Notes under the pieces: model-generated | Told to the model about the DNA's origin: nothing | The model's input: the letters and a program-made list of their open reading frames with translations, nothing else | Databases searched by the model: none | Position numbers and translations under genes: made by a program | Shown here: positions 1 to 8,860 of the stretch, piece by piece | Layout of the letters: each line of letters starts with the position of its first letter | Numbering within the stretch: the stretch's first letter is position 1 | Source: Verticiella sediminum | GTDB lineage: Bacteria > Pseudomonadota > Gammaproteobacteria > Burkholderiales > Burkholderiaceae_B | DNA length: 64,000 bases | NCBI RefSeq assembly: GCF_007558815.1 | Contig: NZ_VLTJ01000023.1 | Span: 1 to 64,000, forward strand | Direction of reading: 5' to 3'

Positions 1-3000
1 GCCGGCGAGACGTCTGCGCAGATCGTCGTGGTGCAGGATGTGCAGGCCGACCACGCCGGCCGGCTGACGTCGGTCGAGGCCCAGGCGGCGGGCACCACGT
101 CGCGCATCGAGCAACTGGAAGACGTCACAGCAGACCAGGCGCAGCGGATGACGGCTGTCGAGACCGTGGCGGGCGATGCGCGCTCGCGCGTGGAGGCAGT
201 GGAGCAGACGACGGCAGATCATGCCGAGTCGCTCAGCGAATTGGAGACCACCGCGGGCGCGCAGGGCTCGCGCATCGGCCAGCTCGAGGCCACGACGGTC
301 ACGCATGCGTCCCGCCTGGCCGAGGTCGAAACGACGGCTGGCGAGCAGGGATCAAGGATTGGCACGCTCGAGCAGACTACGACCGGCCATGCACAGCGCC
401 TTGCCACAGTCGAGACCACCACCGATACACAGGGCGCTAAGCTCACTACACTCGAGCAGGCGAGCGTGGGCCATGCTCAGGCCATCAGCACGCTACAGGT
501 CGATGTGGGTGACGCCCAGACGTCGATTACCACCCTGCAGGACGTCACCGACGGGCAGGCACAGCAGCTCGTTACGCTCGCTGCGACCACCGGCGCGCAG
601 GGGAGCGCAATCAGCGCACTGCAGACCGTCTCGGGTGATACCGCGCAGGCGCTCACGGTGTTGACCGGGCGCGTGGGCGAGGCCGAGGGGTCCGTATCCA
701 CGCTCCAGACTGCATCGGCGGACCATGCCGCCCGCCTGGTGACGCTGGAGGCCTCGGGCGGCGCTGCGTCGGCCAGCATCGAACAACTGCAGGAGGTCGT
801 TGCAGGGCAGGCGCTCCTGGTGGTCAACCTGCAGGCCTCCCTCGGCGATGCTGACGGGGCGATTAGCGAGGTCTACGACGTTCAGGCCGGACATGCGCGC
901 ACGCTGCAACGGCTGTCGGTGAGCGCCGGCGAGACGTCTGCGCAGATCGTCGTGGTGCAGGATGTGCAGGCCGACCACGCCGGCCGGTTGACGTCGGTCG
1001 AGGCCCAGGCGGCGGGCACCGCATCTGCGGTACAGACCCTGGCGGAGGCGAGCGCGAACCAGGCCAGCCGACTGTCCAGCGTCGAGACAACGACGGATGA
1101 CGCGGTGGCGAGGGTACAGGGCCTGGAGCAGACCACCACTGGCCAGGCGACGGCCATCGACCTGCTCGAAGTCACGGCTGGCAACCAGGGCTCGCGCATC
1201 GTGGGCCTGGAGCAGGCCAGCGCGGGCCAGGCGCAGCGTGTGGGCACGCTCGAAACCACCGTCGAGGGCCACGGATCTGCCATCGGCAACCTCGAGCAGA
1301 CCACAGCACAGCAGGCGACCCGGGTCAACAACCTGGAGACGACGAGCGGACAGCACGCTTCGAGCATCAGCGGGCTCGAGCAGACCACGGCAGGCCAGGC
1401 CCAGCGCGTTACTGCGCTGGAGACCACCACGGGCGACCATACGGCCAGCATAGAGCAGTTGCAGGCGACCGACTCCACGCACGCGCAGCAGATCGGGCAG
1501 CTCCAGGTGTCGGCCGGCGGTGCCAGCGCGGCGATCACCGATTTGCAGGATGTCACGGCGAGCACTGCCCAGCGAGTCACGACAGTCGAGGCAGAGCAGG
1601 GCGACCATGCTGCCGCAATCCAGACGCTCGAGCGCGTAGACGCCGAGCGGGCGCTGCTGATGATGCAGATGCTGGCCAGCGACGGCGAGGACGACGGCGC
1701 GATCAGCGAGCAGCGCGAGGTATCGACCACGCAGGCGCGGCGCATCGCCCAAGTTGGCGTGCGTGCCGAGGACGCGCACGTCAGAATCGGCCAGGAGGAG
1801 GCCGCCCGCATCGATGCAGACGGGGCGCAGGCCCTGCTCATTCAAGCGCTGGCGGCGTCGCTACAGCAGACCGATGCCGGCGTTGCCGCCAACGCCGGCG
1901 CGATCTCGCAACTGTCGGGGCAGGTGAGCGTTATCGACGGCGCCGTGCAGGCACAGGCCATCGAACTCACGTCGCTGCGCTCCGACCTGGCGACAGCTCA
2001 GGGCAACATCGGTGCCGCCGCGGACGCCGTGCAACTGCTACGCACCGACGTGAATAACATCGACGATAGGGTGAGCAGCCAGGCCCAGGCGATCACGCAG
2101 ATCTCTGCTACGGCGACGAACGCGGGGTCTGCCGCAGCGGACGCGCAGGCTGCAGCGGACGCCGCAGCACAGGCAGCGGCCAATGCAGCGGGCATCGCCA
2201 ACGGCAAAGGCAAGGTCATCATCCAGAGCGCCCAGCCCGCAGCCGCTGACCGCCTGGCCCAGAATCTCTGGATCGACACGACCGTCGGCGCCAATACCCC
2301 GAAACGCTGGAGCGGCTCGGCCTGGGTCGCCGTCACCGACAAGGCGGCTACGGACGCCGCGAATGCTGCTGCCGCTGCTCAGCAGACGGCGAACGATGCG
2401 ACCAACGCGGCATCGGCGGCGCACGCGGCTGCGAATACAGCCCAAGGCGCGGCGAACCAGGCAGCCGCAGATGCAGCGGCCGCGGCCGGTATAGCGAATG
2501 GCAAAGGGAAAGTGCTGATCCAATCGGCAGCACCCGCTGTCGCTGACCGACTCCCGCAGAACCTGTGGATCGACACCACGGGCGGAGCGAACACGCCGAA
2601 ACGTTGGAGTGGCAGCGCATGGGTAGCGGTGACGGACAAAGCGGCGACAGATGCGGCGGCGGCTGCGGTCGCCGCGAAAGCTGCGGCTGATGCGGCCCAG
2701 GTCGCCGCCGATGCCGCAGACGCGAAGGCCATCGCCGCGCAGGCTGACGTGCAGCAAGAAGCGACCGCGCGGGCCGCAGCAGATAGCGCGATGGCTACGC
2801 GGGTCGATGGCGTTGACGCCCGCATTGGAACGGCCGAGGGCGGCATCGCAGCTAACGCCTACGCGATCAGCGGGCTGACCGCCCGCGCGGACGATCACGA
2901 CGGCGAACTGCTGGCGCAGGCGCAAAGTATCCTGGGCCTGCAGGCCAGCGTGACCAATGCCGAGGGCGAGATCGCCGCCGTACAGCAGGACATCGACGTC

Positions 3001-3909
3001 CTGGCAACCGAGAGCGGGCATTATGCCGCGCAGTATGTGCTGCGCGTGGAGGCCGGCGGCGTGGTGGGCGGTATGGCCATCACCGGCTCGGACAGCCAGT
3101 CGGCAGGCCCGAGGCTCGACTTCCGTATTCGCGCGGATGTGTTCTCCGTCGCCGGTACCGGTAGCGTGCCCGGCATCACGCCGTTCGCGGTGCAGACAGC
3201 ATCGCAGACGGTCCACGGCGTGGTCGTGCCGGCCGGGGTCTACATGGATGCGGCCTACATTCGCAACGTCCAGGCGCTGTGGGCGCGGTTCGGCACACTC
3301 ATCGCGCAGAGCATCCAGACCACCGAACTTAGCGCCAGCCAGCTCACGCTGGGGAATGGCACGGTTGGCGGCGACTTGCGTAGCCTGAATTTCGCGACGG
3401 GCTCCGCCGGCTGGCGCATACAGCGCGGCGGCGTCGCGGAGTTCAACAACATCACGGTCCGGGGTGCAGTGCACGCCAACTCGGGCGCGATCGGAGGCCT
3501 GCAGATCGCTGCAACGTACATCCAATCGCCAAATTTCAACTTCGCCCAAGGCACTGGGTACCGGATGTGGAACAACGGAACGGTCCAAGGCGGCACCTTT
3601 CAGGGCGCTCGCTTCGAGGGGTCGGACTATGTCTACGTCAAGAACGGCGGCAGCTTTGGGATTCATGACGCTGCGTCGAACACGTGGAAGGTGCTCTACG
3701 ACGGGCCGACCGGGGTCTGGAATATGAACCTCGTTTTCAACCAGTACGGGTCCAGCTACATGGCCGGCTTGCGCACCACGACGCACGAAATGGAGAACCT
3801 TCCCACCGGGGTCGGGGGCAACAGAATCGTGGCCACAGGGCGCCGGTTCAATTGCTACATCGAAGGCATCGGCAACACGCAGATCGTCATTGGCGATCAA
3901 GTCACTTGA
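1..3909 (+). CDS. Phage tail tip / host specificity protein (J-like), 5' partial
   Basis: The frame is open at the left edge, so the N-terminus is missing and 1302 residues are visible. From 19 to 1782 there are 21 tandem units of 28 residues (84 nt). Each is four heptads with hydrophobic residues at positions 2, 5, 16 and 19, which fits a long, probably trimeric, coiled-coil stalk. An alanine-rich section follows with two copies of a module containing NLWIDTT and KRWSGSAWVAV (from about 2203 and 2500). A DUF1983-like segment lies at about 3001-3350 and a Gly/Asn-rich C-terminal tip follows. In lambda-like phages the J protein ends the tail and binds the host receptor; that role here is by family resemblance. 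Confidence 0.85.
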   Translation, partial: AGETSAQIVVVQDVQADHAGRLTSVEAQAAGTTSRIEQLEDVTADQAQRMTAVETVAGDARSRVEAVEQTTADHAESLSELETTAGAQGSRIGQLEATTVTHASRLAEVETTAGEQGSRIGTLEQTTTGHAQRLATVETTTDTQGAKLTTLEQASVGHAQAISTLQVDVGDAQTSITTLQDVTDGQAQQLVTLAATTGAQGSAISALQTVSGDTAQALTVLTGRVGEAEGSVSTLQTASADHAARLVTLEASGGAASASIEQLQEVVAGQALLVVNLQASLGDADGAISEVYDVQAGHARTLQRLSVSAGETSAQIVVVQDVQADHAGRLTSVEAQAAGTASAVQTLAEASANQASRLSSVETTTDDAVARVQGLEQTTTGQATAIDLLEVTAGNQGSRIVGLEQASAGQAQRVGTLETTVEGHGSAIGNLEQTTAQQATRVNNLETTSGQHASSISGLEQTTAGQAQRVTALETTTGDHTASIEQLQATDSTHAQQIGQLQVSAGGASAAITDLQDVTASTAQRVTTVEAEQGDHAAAIQTLERVDAERALLMMQMLASDGEDDGAISEQREVSTTQARRIAQVGVRAEDAHVRIGQEEAARIDADGAQALLIQALAASLQQTDAGVAANAGAISQLSGQVSVIDGAVQAQAIELTSLRSDLATAQGNIGAAADAVQLLRTDVNNIDDRVSSQAQAITQISATATNAGSAAADAQAAADAAAQAAANAAGIANGKGKVIIQSAQPAAADRLAQNLWIDTTVGANTPKRWSGSAWVAVTDKAATDAANAAAAAQQTANDATNAASAAHAAANTAQGAANQAAADAAAAAGIANGKGKVLIQSAAPAVADRLPQNLWIDTTGGANTPKRWSGSAWVAVTDKAATDAAAAAVAAKAAADAAQVAADAADAKAIAAQADVQQEATARAAADSAMATRVDGVDARIGTAEGGIAANAYAISGLTARADDHDGELLAQAQSILGLQASVTNAEGEIAAVQQDIDVLATESGHYAAQYVLRVEAGGVVGGMAITGSDSQSAGPRLDFRIRADVFSVAGTGSVPGITPFAVQTASQTVHGVVVPAGVYMDAAYIRNVQALWARFGTLIAQSIQTTELSASQLTLGNGTVGGDLRSLNFATGSAGWRIQRGGVAEFNNITVRGAVHANSGAIGGLQIAATYIQSPNFNFAQGTGYRMWNNGTVQGGTFQGARFEGSDYVYVKNGGSFGIHDAASNTWKVLYDGPTGVWNMNLVFNQYGSSYMAGLRTTTHEMENLPTGVGGNRIVATGRRFNCYIEGIGNTQIVIGDQVT
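19..1782 (+). repeat. 21 tandem 84-nt coding repeats (28-residue coiled coil)
   Basis: Unit starts fall at 19, 103, 187, 271 and so on every 84 nt, in frame. A typical unit reads like RIGTLEQTTTGHAQRLATVE plus eight more residues. Units diverge in sequence but keep length exactly, so selection acts on the heptad register. The array runs out of the left edge, so the true copy number is higher. Confidence 0.9.
925..1020 (+). repeat. Near-identical 96-bp direct repeat of 1-96
   Basis: Bases 925-1020 match 1-96 with a single mismatch (64 versus 988, C to T, silent Leu codon). The offset of 924 nt is exactly eleven 84-nt units, pointing to a recent multi-unit duplication inside the stalk. The first copy touches the window edge, so the full length of identity is unknown. 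Confidence 0.9.
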
Positions 3910-3928
3910 TCTAAGGGGGGCGCCGCTG

Positions 3929-4690
3929 ATGCGCATGCTCTACGACAACGCCGCGGACCGCGCGACGATCACACTGCCCAGTACCGCCCCTGGCCTGGGC
4001 GCGGCCTACCTGCAGACCGACGTGCGCAGCGAGGTCTGTCGGGTGCAGTCCGGATCGGCCACGATCACGGCGGCATGGGCTGCTGCCGAGACCATCGACA
4101 CCGTGGTTCTGCCCGCCGTCCCGCTGTCGGCCGCCGCCACGGTGCGCGCGCGACTCTACGACACTGCGAATGTCGTGCTGGCCGACACCGGCGTACTGCA
4201 GGCGCATCCTGGGGGGCGAACTGCGCGCCCGGTCGACGTGGCGCTCTATCTGCCGGCGTCGGTGTCAGCGCGTCGCCTCGTCATCAACCTGGTCGACGCC
4301 GGCCGCACGTGGCTGGACCTGCCGCGGCTGATCGCCGGGGTGGCGCACCACCTGCACTACGCGCCGGGCTATGGCGCGGGTCCAGTCATCGAGGACACGG
4401 GCTCGCACCAGCGCAGCGCTGCAGGCGATCTCCGTACGGAGCTGGGCACGCTGTCGCGCACGCTACCGTTCGACCTCGAATGGGTGCATGAGGACGATCA
4501 CGGCTTGGTGCTGGACATCCTCGAATGCGGCATCGGGCGGTCCATGTGGATCGATCTGGTTGACGAGCCAGGATTCTCGCCAAGCGAGCGCGCGGCAATG
4601 CGCATCTACGGCCGGCAGGACAAAGGCGGCGCGCTCCCGATGATTGCGCCGCGACTGCACCAAACACGCTTTAGTTTCTTGGGCTGGTAG
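3929..4690 (+). CDS. Phage tail-associated protein of unknown function
   Basis: A 253-residue protein that begins MRMLYDNAADRATITLPS and starts 20 nt after the tail-tip stop. I chose ATG 3929 because AAGGGGGG sits about 8 nt upstream; the frame also runs open from a TTG at 3890 inside the previous gene. It has no signal peptide or membrane segment. The middle (residues about 30-110) is Ala/Thr/Val-rich and looks beta-structured. Its place right after the J-like gene suggests a structural tail or fibre-assembly role. I do not recognise a named family. Confidence 0.7.
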   Translation: MRMLYDNAADRATITLPSTAPGLGAAYLQTDVRSEVCRVQSGSATITAAWAAAETIDTVVLPAVPLSAAATVRARLYDTANVVLADTGVLQAHPGGRTARPVDVALYLPASVSARRLVINLVDAGRTWLDLPRLIAGVAHHLHYAPGYGAGPVIEDTGSHQRSAAGDLRTELGTLSRTLPFDLEWVHEDDHGLVLDILECGIGRSMWIDLVDEPGFSPSERAAMRIYGRQDKGGALPMIAPRLHQTRFSFLGW

Positions 4691-4710
4691 CCCGCAAATG
4701 CATCGACATC

Positions 4711-4735
4711 CGGCCCGCCTGTGCGGGCCGCTTTC
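4711..4735 (+). terminator. Rho-independent-like hairpin after tail gene
   Basis: Eight-bp stem CGGCCCGC / GCGGGCCG (4711-4718, 4723-4730) with a CTGT tetraloop, followed by CTTTCATT. The tail is short of U residues, so termination may be partial, and the next gene starts 15 nt later. Confidence 0.6.
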
Positions 4736-4749
4736 ATTGGAGGAGCGCT

Positions 4750-5052
4750 ATGGCGCTACAGCAGATTTCGCGGATCGTCAGCACGTCGGGCGATACCTGG
4801 GCCGATCTCGTGACGGGCGCCGCGACCGTCACGTCGCTGGTGTTGGCCAACAAGGGCATTACGCCGTCCAGGGTTGGTGTGCGCATTTACAAGGCCAACG
4901 CCACGTCGTCTCTCATCGTTCCAGGCGACGAGCTGGCCGGTGGTGCGTCGGCGCGTCTGCGTCTGCCGGCGGTGGTGCTCGAGGCCGGCGACAAGCTTCA
5001 GGTGCGCAGCCTAGGTGGGGTTGACTGGACCGCTTCGGGAGCGACGGTATGA
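4750..5052 (+). CDS. Small phage structural protein, unknown
   Basis: A 100-residue protein with a clear GGAGGAG ribosome site just upstream of ATG 4750. It is Ala/Val/Leu/Thr-rich with no membrane segment and reads like a small beta-sandwich decoration or adaptor protein; this is only an impression. Its stop overlaps the next start (ATGA, 5049-5052), so it is translationally coupled to the fibre gene at 5049. It was not matched to any family I know. Confidence 0.65.
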   Translation: MALQQISRIVSTSGDTWADLVTGAATVTSLVLANKGITPSRVGVRIYKANATSSLIVPGDELAGGASARLRLPAVVLEAGDKLQVRSLGGVDWTASGATV

Positions 5053-6221
5053 GTACGCTCTTGGGTCCGGTATCCACGCTTTCGCGTTATCGCGAGGAGT
5101 CGCTATATCTTGATTTCACGCAGGAAGATCTGGACGCGCGAGTAGTGTTCTCGCGCGAGTCGGCCGCGTGGGAATTCAATGGAGACGGCATTCTGATGCG
5201 CGCCGCTCCGAATGTCTGGCCGCTTGAGCACGATCCTGCGACACGACAGCCGCTTGGAAGGCCGCACTATGGCCTGGCGCTGACGAACAAAGTTACTGCC
5301 AGGAAGCACAACCCCGTCAGCGTCGAAGGTCTCAGCAATCCAGGTGGACAAACCATAGTGTCGATCGTAGACGACACCGACGCACTGAGGGCTGCTGGTC
5401 TGCTCGAGCTGTGCACCAACGGTATGGTCTACAAGATCGACAACAGTGCCTCTTCATCGTCGATCGGCGTGACGATTTCTGGCCGAGCGGGCAATCTCAA
5501 TCCGCACAGCGTCAGCGCGTTTTGGCGTGGAGCAGGACTTGCCGCGATCAGGTTGTCCGGAGTGCCTGGGCCGAACTACGAAGTCCCGTCCTCGTACGAT
5601 CGGACAAAAAGGGAGTCTCTCCTGCCGACAAGTGCCGACAGTGCGACATATGCCTCTCTGGCGCCCGGAGCTGTTGTGTACTTCATCTTGCCGCAGCTCG
5701 TTGAGGGATCGCTGGCTGGACCGGTGATTCCCGGCGACACATTGGCGGCAACATCTCGGCAGCCTGATACCGCGCATATCCCGATCAGCGGCCTAATCGG
5801 TGCATCTGAGGGGGCTATGGTCATCGACGTGTACCGTAGTGCAGCCACTTCGTTGGGCCGGTACGCAACGCTATACAACGCTACATCTCCGGGTTCGAAC
5901 GCCATCGAGCTCGCTGAGGCGGCAGATTCCAGCGCAATCCGGCTACTCATCGCGTCCGGCGGTGCTGCCGTGCCGGTGGCTGGAGGCGCGATGCCTTTAG
6001 GCGCCGTCCGCATCGCTGCAGGCTGGCGCATTGGCCGGGCAGCAATATCGATGAACGGCAGCGCCGTCGCTGCTATGGCGCCGGCGTCCCTGCCGCTGTT
6101 GACGCACCTGGGGATATTGAGCCGCGCTGGCATCTACCGCAGCACTGCCCGCGCCCACATGGTGGCGCTGTTTCCAAAGTGCCCGTCCGATGGTCAGTTG
6201 ACCGACTTGAGCCGCCTATGA
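5049..6221 (+). CDS. Phage fibre protein with head-spike-fibre-like N-terminus
   Basis: A 390-residue protein. Residues about 28-75 follow the pattern of the 'phage head spike fibre' domain: FSRESAAWEFNGDGI, then an N-x-W-P-x-x-HDPATRQPLG stretch and a small-residue segment, matching the FSR.S.a.y.d..G.l...N.pr.dydp.t..p.G signature of that family. The remaining ~300 residues are Ala/Ser/Gly/Ile-rich and probably beta-structured, as in a receptor-binding or carbohydrate-binding fibre. Base composition is visibly less GC-rich than its neighbours, which is common for exchangeable fibre genes. It overlaps the genes on both sides by ATGA (5049-5052, 6218-6221). Confidence 0.7.
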   Translation: MSTLLGPVSTLSRYREESLYLDFTQEDLDARVVFSRESAAWEFNGDGILMRAAPNVWPLEHDPATRQPLGRPHYGLALTNKVTARKHNPVSVEGLSNPGGQTIVSIVDDTDALRAAGLLELCTNGMVYKIDNSASSSSIGVTISGRAGNLNPHSVSAFWRGAGLAAIRLSGVPGPNYEVPSSYDRTKRESLLPTSADSATYASLAPGAVVYFILPQLVEGSLAGPVIPGDTLAATSRQPDTAHIPISGLIGASEGAMVIDVYRSAATSLGRYATLYNATSPGSNAIELAEAADSSAIRLLIASGGAAVPVAGGAMPLGAVRIAAGWRIGRAAISMNGSAVAAMAPASLPLLTHLGILSRAGIYRSTARAHMVALFPKCPSDGQLTDLSRL

Positions 6222-6946
6222 TCCGCACCATCCTCCGCATTCCGGTTTCCGCGCTCGCTACGCTCGAACTGCAGCCCATGCCTGGCACGGTCGAGGCCGA
6301 CGGTTATACCCTGATCACTGTGCTTGGCGATGCTCCCGACGGCCAAGTCGTCGCGCGCTACGAATGGGACGGCCGCGGCCCCCTCTACGCACTGACGCCC
6401 CTCGACGAAGCCGTGTTGCTCGCGCATCTGGTGCCAGTCCTCGAGTACGACGACGAGGGCAACGTCATCGCTGAGCATCCACCCACGCTGCACATGCCCG
6501 TCGAGATCTCCGGCTGGCCACCGTACGACACCGCCGTGCCGCCAACCGGCGGCCCCGATCCCGTTGATCCGCCGCCGGCGACGCGAGTGGGCCTCATGGC
6601 CGCCGCCACCGCTAAGCGCTGGGCGGTCATGACGGGCGGGCTGACACTGCCGGGCGGCCTGCGCGTGGGCACCGCGATCGACGATCAGAACCGGCTTACC
6701 TCGGTGGTTGCCAATGCGGCGCATGCCGGACTGACCGACGCCGACACCGTCGATTTCAAGGCTACGAGCGGGTGGATGTCGATCACCATTGGCGAGGTCA
6801 AAGCTATCGCCGGTGCGATCGGCCAGTTCGTGCAGGCCTGCTACTCGGCCGAGCGCGCGCACCATGATGCGATTGCCGGCCTGACCGAGGCCGAACTGGC
6901 CGGATACGACATTGGGGCCGGTTGGCCTCCATCGCAGGCCGCGTAG
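6218..6946 (+). CDS. DUF4376-type phage tail fibre accessory protein
   Basis: A 242-residue protein starting at ATG 6218, which overlaps the previous stop. The C-terminal ~110 residues have the DUF4376 look: KRWAVMTGGLTLPGGLRVGT, then an IDDQNR turn, a VDFKATSGWMSI strand and a helical end with an EVKAIAGAIGQFVQACY pattern. DUF4376 proteins sit with phage tail fibres and are thought to act in fibre assembly. The N-terminal half has a Pro-rich linker (about residues 90-125) between two small domains. Its position after the fibre gene supports a chaperone or cap role. Confidence 0.75.
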   Translation: MIRTILRIPVSALATLELQPMPGTVEADGYTLITVLGDAPDGQVVARYEWDGRGPLYALTPLDEAVLLAHLVPVLEYDDEGNVIAEHPPTLHMPVEISGWPPYDTAVPPTGGPDPVDPPPATRVGLMAAATAKRWAVMTGGLTLPGGLRVGTAIDDQNRLTSVVANAAHAGLTDADTVDFKATSGWMSITIGEVKAIAGAIGQFVQACYSAERAHHDAIAGLTEAELAGYDIGAGWPPSQAA

Positions 6947-6972
6947 CCAGCCTATACAACCCGCATTCCACC

Positions 6973-7002
6973 AGCCCGCCGGCGCCGCCGAGCGGGCTTT
7001 TT
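6973..7002 (+). terminator. Rho-independent terminator after tail operon
   Basis: Stem AGCCCGC / GCGGGCT (6973-6979, 6992-6998) with a 12-nt GC-rich loop and five T residues (6998-7002). It lies between the DUF4376 gene and the endolysin, separating tail from lysis transcription. Confidence 0.75.
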
Positions 7003-7029
7003 CACGTCCATCAGGAGGAGGGCGACCTC

Positions 7030-7482
7030 ATGCAACTCACCCCGAACTTCGCCCTGGTCGAGTTCACCCGTTCGGCCACCGCGGCCGCCCGCGGCATCGA
7101 CAACACGCCGGGCCCGGCGCACCTGGCCAACCTACGCAGGCTCGCGGCCACGCTGGAGGAGGTGCGTGCGATCCTGCGCGTGCCCATCATCATCACGAGC
7201 GGCTACCGCTCGCTGGCCTTGAACCGGGCCGTGGACGGCAGCACCACGTCCGACCATTCCAACGGGCTCGCGGCGGATTTCGTTGCGCCCAGGTTCGGGT
7301 CCGTGCGCGATGTGTGCGAGGCGATCCGCGCCAGCCCGATTGCCTTCGACCAGCTCATCTACGAGCAGGGCCCCAGGTCTGACTGGGTGCACCTTGGTAT
7401 CGGCTCGCGCATGCATCGGCAGGTGTTGTCTTGGACGCCTGGTCGCGGCTACGCCAACGGCATCGTGTCTATGCGGGGGTGA
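7030..7482 (+). CDS. Phage endolysin, peptidase M15A (D-Ala-D-Ala carboxypeptidase-like)
   Basis: A 150-residue zinc peptidase expected to cut peptidoglycan cross-bridges at lysis. M15 motifs are visible: SGYRS (57-61), SDHSNGLAADF with metal ligands His76 and Asp83, and WVHLG with His121. ATG 7030 was chosen because AGGAGGAGG lies about 8 nt upstream; the longer frame from 6922 would run through the terminator. No signal peptide is seen, so release should need a holin. It overlaps the next gene by one to three bases (TGATG at 7480-7484). Confidence 0.88.
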   Translation: MQLTPNFALVEFTRSATAAARGIDNTPGPAHLANLRRLAATLEEVRAILRVPIIITSGYRSLALNRAVDGSTTSDHSNGLAADFVAPRFGSVRDVCEAIRASPIAFDQLIYEQGPRSDWVHLGIGSRMHRQVLSWTPGRGYANGIVSMRG

Positions 7483-7847
7483 TGGTGGACACCCTCGACC
7501 AAGCACTGCTCGCGCTCCTCGGCGCGGGCGGCGGGATTGCAGCGTGGCAAGCGCTGCTGATGTTGCTGGCCAAGTTGGGCGTAACACGCGCGCAGTCCGG
7601 CGCCGAGCGCAATGCGCTGGCCAACATGCAGTCTGAACTCGCGCGCGTCAACGCCGAGCGCAACAGTGCGCAGGCGCGGGCCGATGAGGCCATGCGGCTG
7701 TGGGCTGAGGCCACGTCCAGCGTGGGCCGGCTGGAGGCCAGGGTGGAGAGCCTGACGGCCACCTGCGCACGTTTGGAGCAAATCAATCAACGGCTCGAAA
7801 CCGAGCTTGCCGAAATCAGGGAGGTCATGCGCCATGCCAAATCGTGA
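7482..7847 (+). CDS. Membrane-anchored coiled-coil protein, candidate holin
   Basis: A 121-residue protein. Residues 4-34 are hydrophobic and Gly/Ala/Leu-rich (one membrane segment or a hairpin), followed by a long charged coiled coil to the end. ATG 7482 overlaps the endolysin stop, so it is probably translationally coupled. The location next to the endolysin and the membrane segment suggest a holin or another lysis protein, but the long coiled coil is unusual for a classical holin. No sure family match. Confidence 0.6.
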   Translation: MVDTLDQALLALLGAGGGIAAWQALLMLLAKLGVTRAQSGAERNALANMQSELARVNAERNSAQARADEAMRLWAEATSSVGRLEARVESLTATCARLEQINQRLETELAEIREVMRHAKS

Positions 7848-8310
7848 TCGTGTCCGGCAGTGGGCCGGCGTTTCCATGAGGGTGGCCTATGCGCTGGCCC
7901 TCGTCCTGATGATCGCCGCCGGCGGCGCGAGTGCCGCTGCTCTGTATCTCGTGCATCGCAACGAGGCGACGATCACCGACTACCAGGCACGGCTGCGCAA
8001 CCTAGCTGCAGCCAACGCCGAGATGCGGCAGTTGCTGCGGCAGGACCTACCGCCGCTGCGGGACCAGATGGTCACGCTGACCGGGCGTGTGAACGAGATC
8101 ACGCTGCGCCTGGATGACATCGCCGGCAAGGCCGCCCAGACGGTCAGCACGGCGGCGACGGCTGCCGACAAGGCGGACGCTGCCGCGCGCCAGTCTGGCG
8201 CAGCCGCGCGAACCGCCGGCCAGGCAGTTCAGGCCGCCCGGCAAATGACCGCCGCGGAGCGAGCCGCCCTGAACCGCGCTCTGGAGTATGCCAACAGGGG
8301 GTTGCAATGA
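7834..8310 (+). CDS. Membrane coiled-coil lysis protein, first candidate inner spanin
   Basis: A 158-residue protein starting at ATG 7834 (AGGGAGG upstream, inside the previous gene, 14-nt overlap). A membrane anchor lies at residues about 15-40, followed by a periplasmic helix to about 105 and an Ala-rich helical end. This N-in/C-out anchor plus coiled coil is the layout of i-spanins (Rz type). It is followed at ATGA 8307-8310 by a small lipoprotein gene, which strengthens the spanin reading. Not proven by any motif, since spanins have little sequence conservation. Confidence 0.55.
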   Translation: MPNRDRVRQWAGVSMRVAYALALVLMIAAGGASAAALYLVHRNEATITDYQARLRNLAAANAEMRQLLRQDLPPLRDQMVTLTGRVNEITLRLDDIAGKAAQTVSTAATAADKADAAARQSGAAARTAGQAVQAARQMTAAERAALNRALEYANRGLQ

Positions 8311-8474
8311 GGATCGCCCTGGTTTGCCTGGCCGTGGCCATATCCGCCTGCACAACCACGCCGCCCGATCGCACGTGCTCGCCGCTCCCGCTGATCGGTC
8401 CAGACACGGACCCAGTGGCGCACATGCGCCTGCTCGCCGAGATGTACGCGCAGTGCGCCAGGAGTCGGCCGTGA
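8307..8474 (+). CDS. Small lipoprotein, first candidate outer spanin
   Basis: A 55-residue protein beginning MRIALVCLAVAISACTTTPP. The n-h region ends in a lipobox (AISAC, Cys15), so the mature product would be about 40 residues and anchored to the outer membrane, with a proline-containing N-terminus. It overlaps the upstream gene by ATGA and the downstream gene by GTGA (8471-8474). The size and position match an Rz1-like o-spanin. It is short but its start, lipobox and coupling make it convincing. Confidence 0.65.
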   Translation: MRIALVCLAVAISACTTTPPDRTCSPLPLIGPDTDPVAHMRLLAEMYAQCARSRP

Positions 8475-8860
8475 TCGCTCTCATGGGATGGAAAGGCTAC
8501 GTCGCGGCGGCCTCCGCCGGCGCGCTGGTGGGCGGCCTGGCCGCGTGCAGTGTACAGCAACTGCGCGTGCAGGCGCGCGACGCTGACCTGCGCGCCGAGC
8601 GCGCGATGATCGGGCAGCTCCGGCACGACAACGCACAGTGTTCGACCGATATCCAGGCCGCTGCCGCTGGGTGGGTAGAGTACCGCCGGCAGGCCACCGA
8701 GCGCGAGGCTCGGGCCAAGGCTGCGCAGGTGGCGGCCGAGAGCCGAGCGCGTGCCGCCGACGCGAAGGCGGCCGAGCTTGCCCGTCGGCCATCGGCCAGC
8801 GCTGACCAGTGCGCAGCGGTGGCCGACCTACTCGGCGAGTACCTGGAGGGGAAGCGATGA
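8471..8860 (+). CDS. Candidate inner spanin (Rz-like), second pair
   Basis: A 129-residue protein from GTG 8471, which overlaps the lipoprotein stop. Residues about 6-27 form a membrane anchor, followed by an alpha-helical periplasmic region rich in Gln/Arg/Ala/Glu up to about residue 105 and a Cys-containing C-terminal segment (DQCAAVADLLGEYL). This is typical of Rz-type i-spanins. The next gene, starting at ATGA 8857-8860, is again a small lipoprotein. ATG at 8483 is an alternative start. Confidence 0.65.
   Translation: MIALMGWKGYVAAASAGALVGGLAACSVQQLRVQARDADLRAERAMIGQLRHDNAQCSTDIQAAAAGWVEYRRQATEREARAKAAQVAAESRARAADAKAAELARRPSASADQCAAVADLLGEYLEGKR

Noticed and set aside
19-1782. Regular 84-nt repeats as a CRISPR array
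   Set aside because: The repeats are divergent, in one open frame and encode a heptad protein; there are no unique spacers.
493-1845. Long reverse-strand frame inside the tail repeat
   Set aside because: It mirrors the GC-rich repeats of the real gene and has no protein-like features.
5049-6221. Diversity-generating retroelement, as in Bordetella phages
   Set aside because: No reverse transcriptase, template repeat or A-rich variable repeat was seen.
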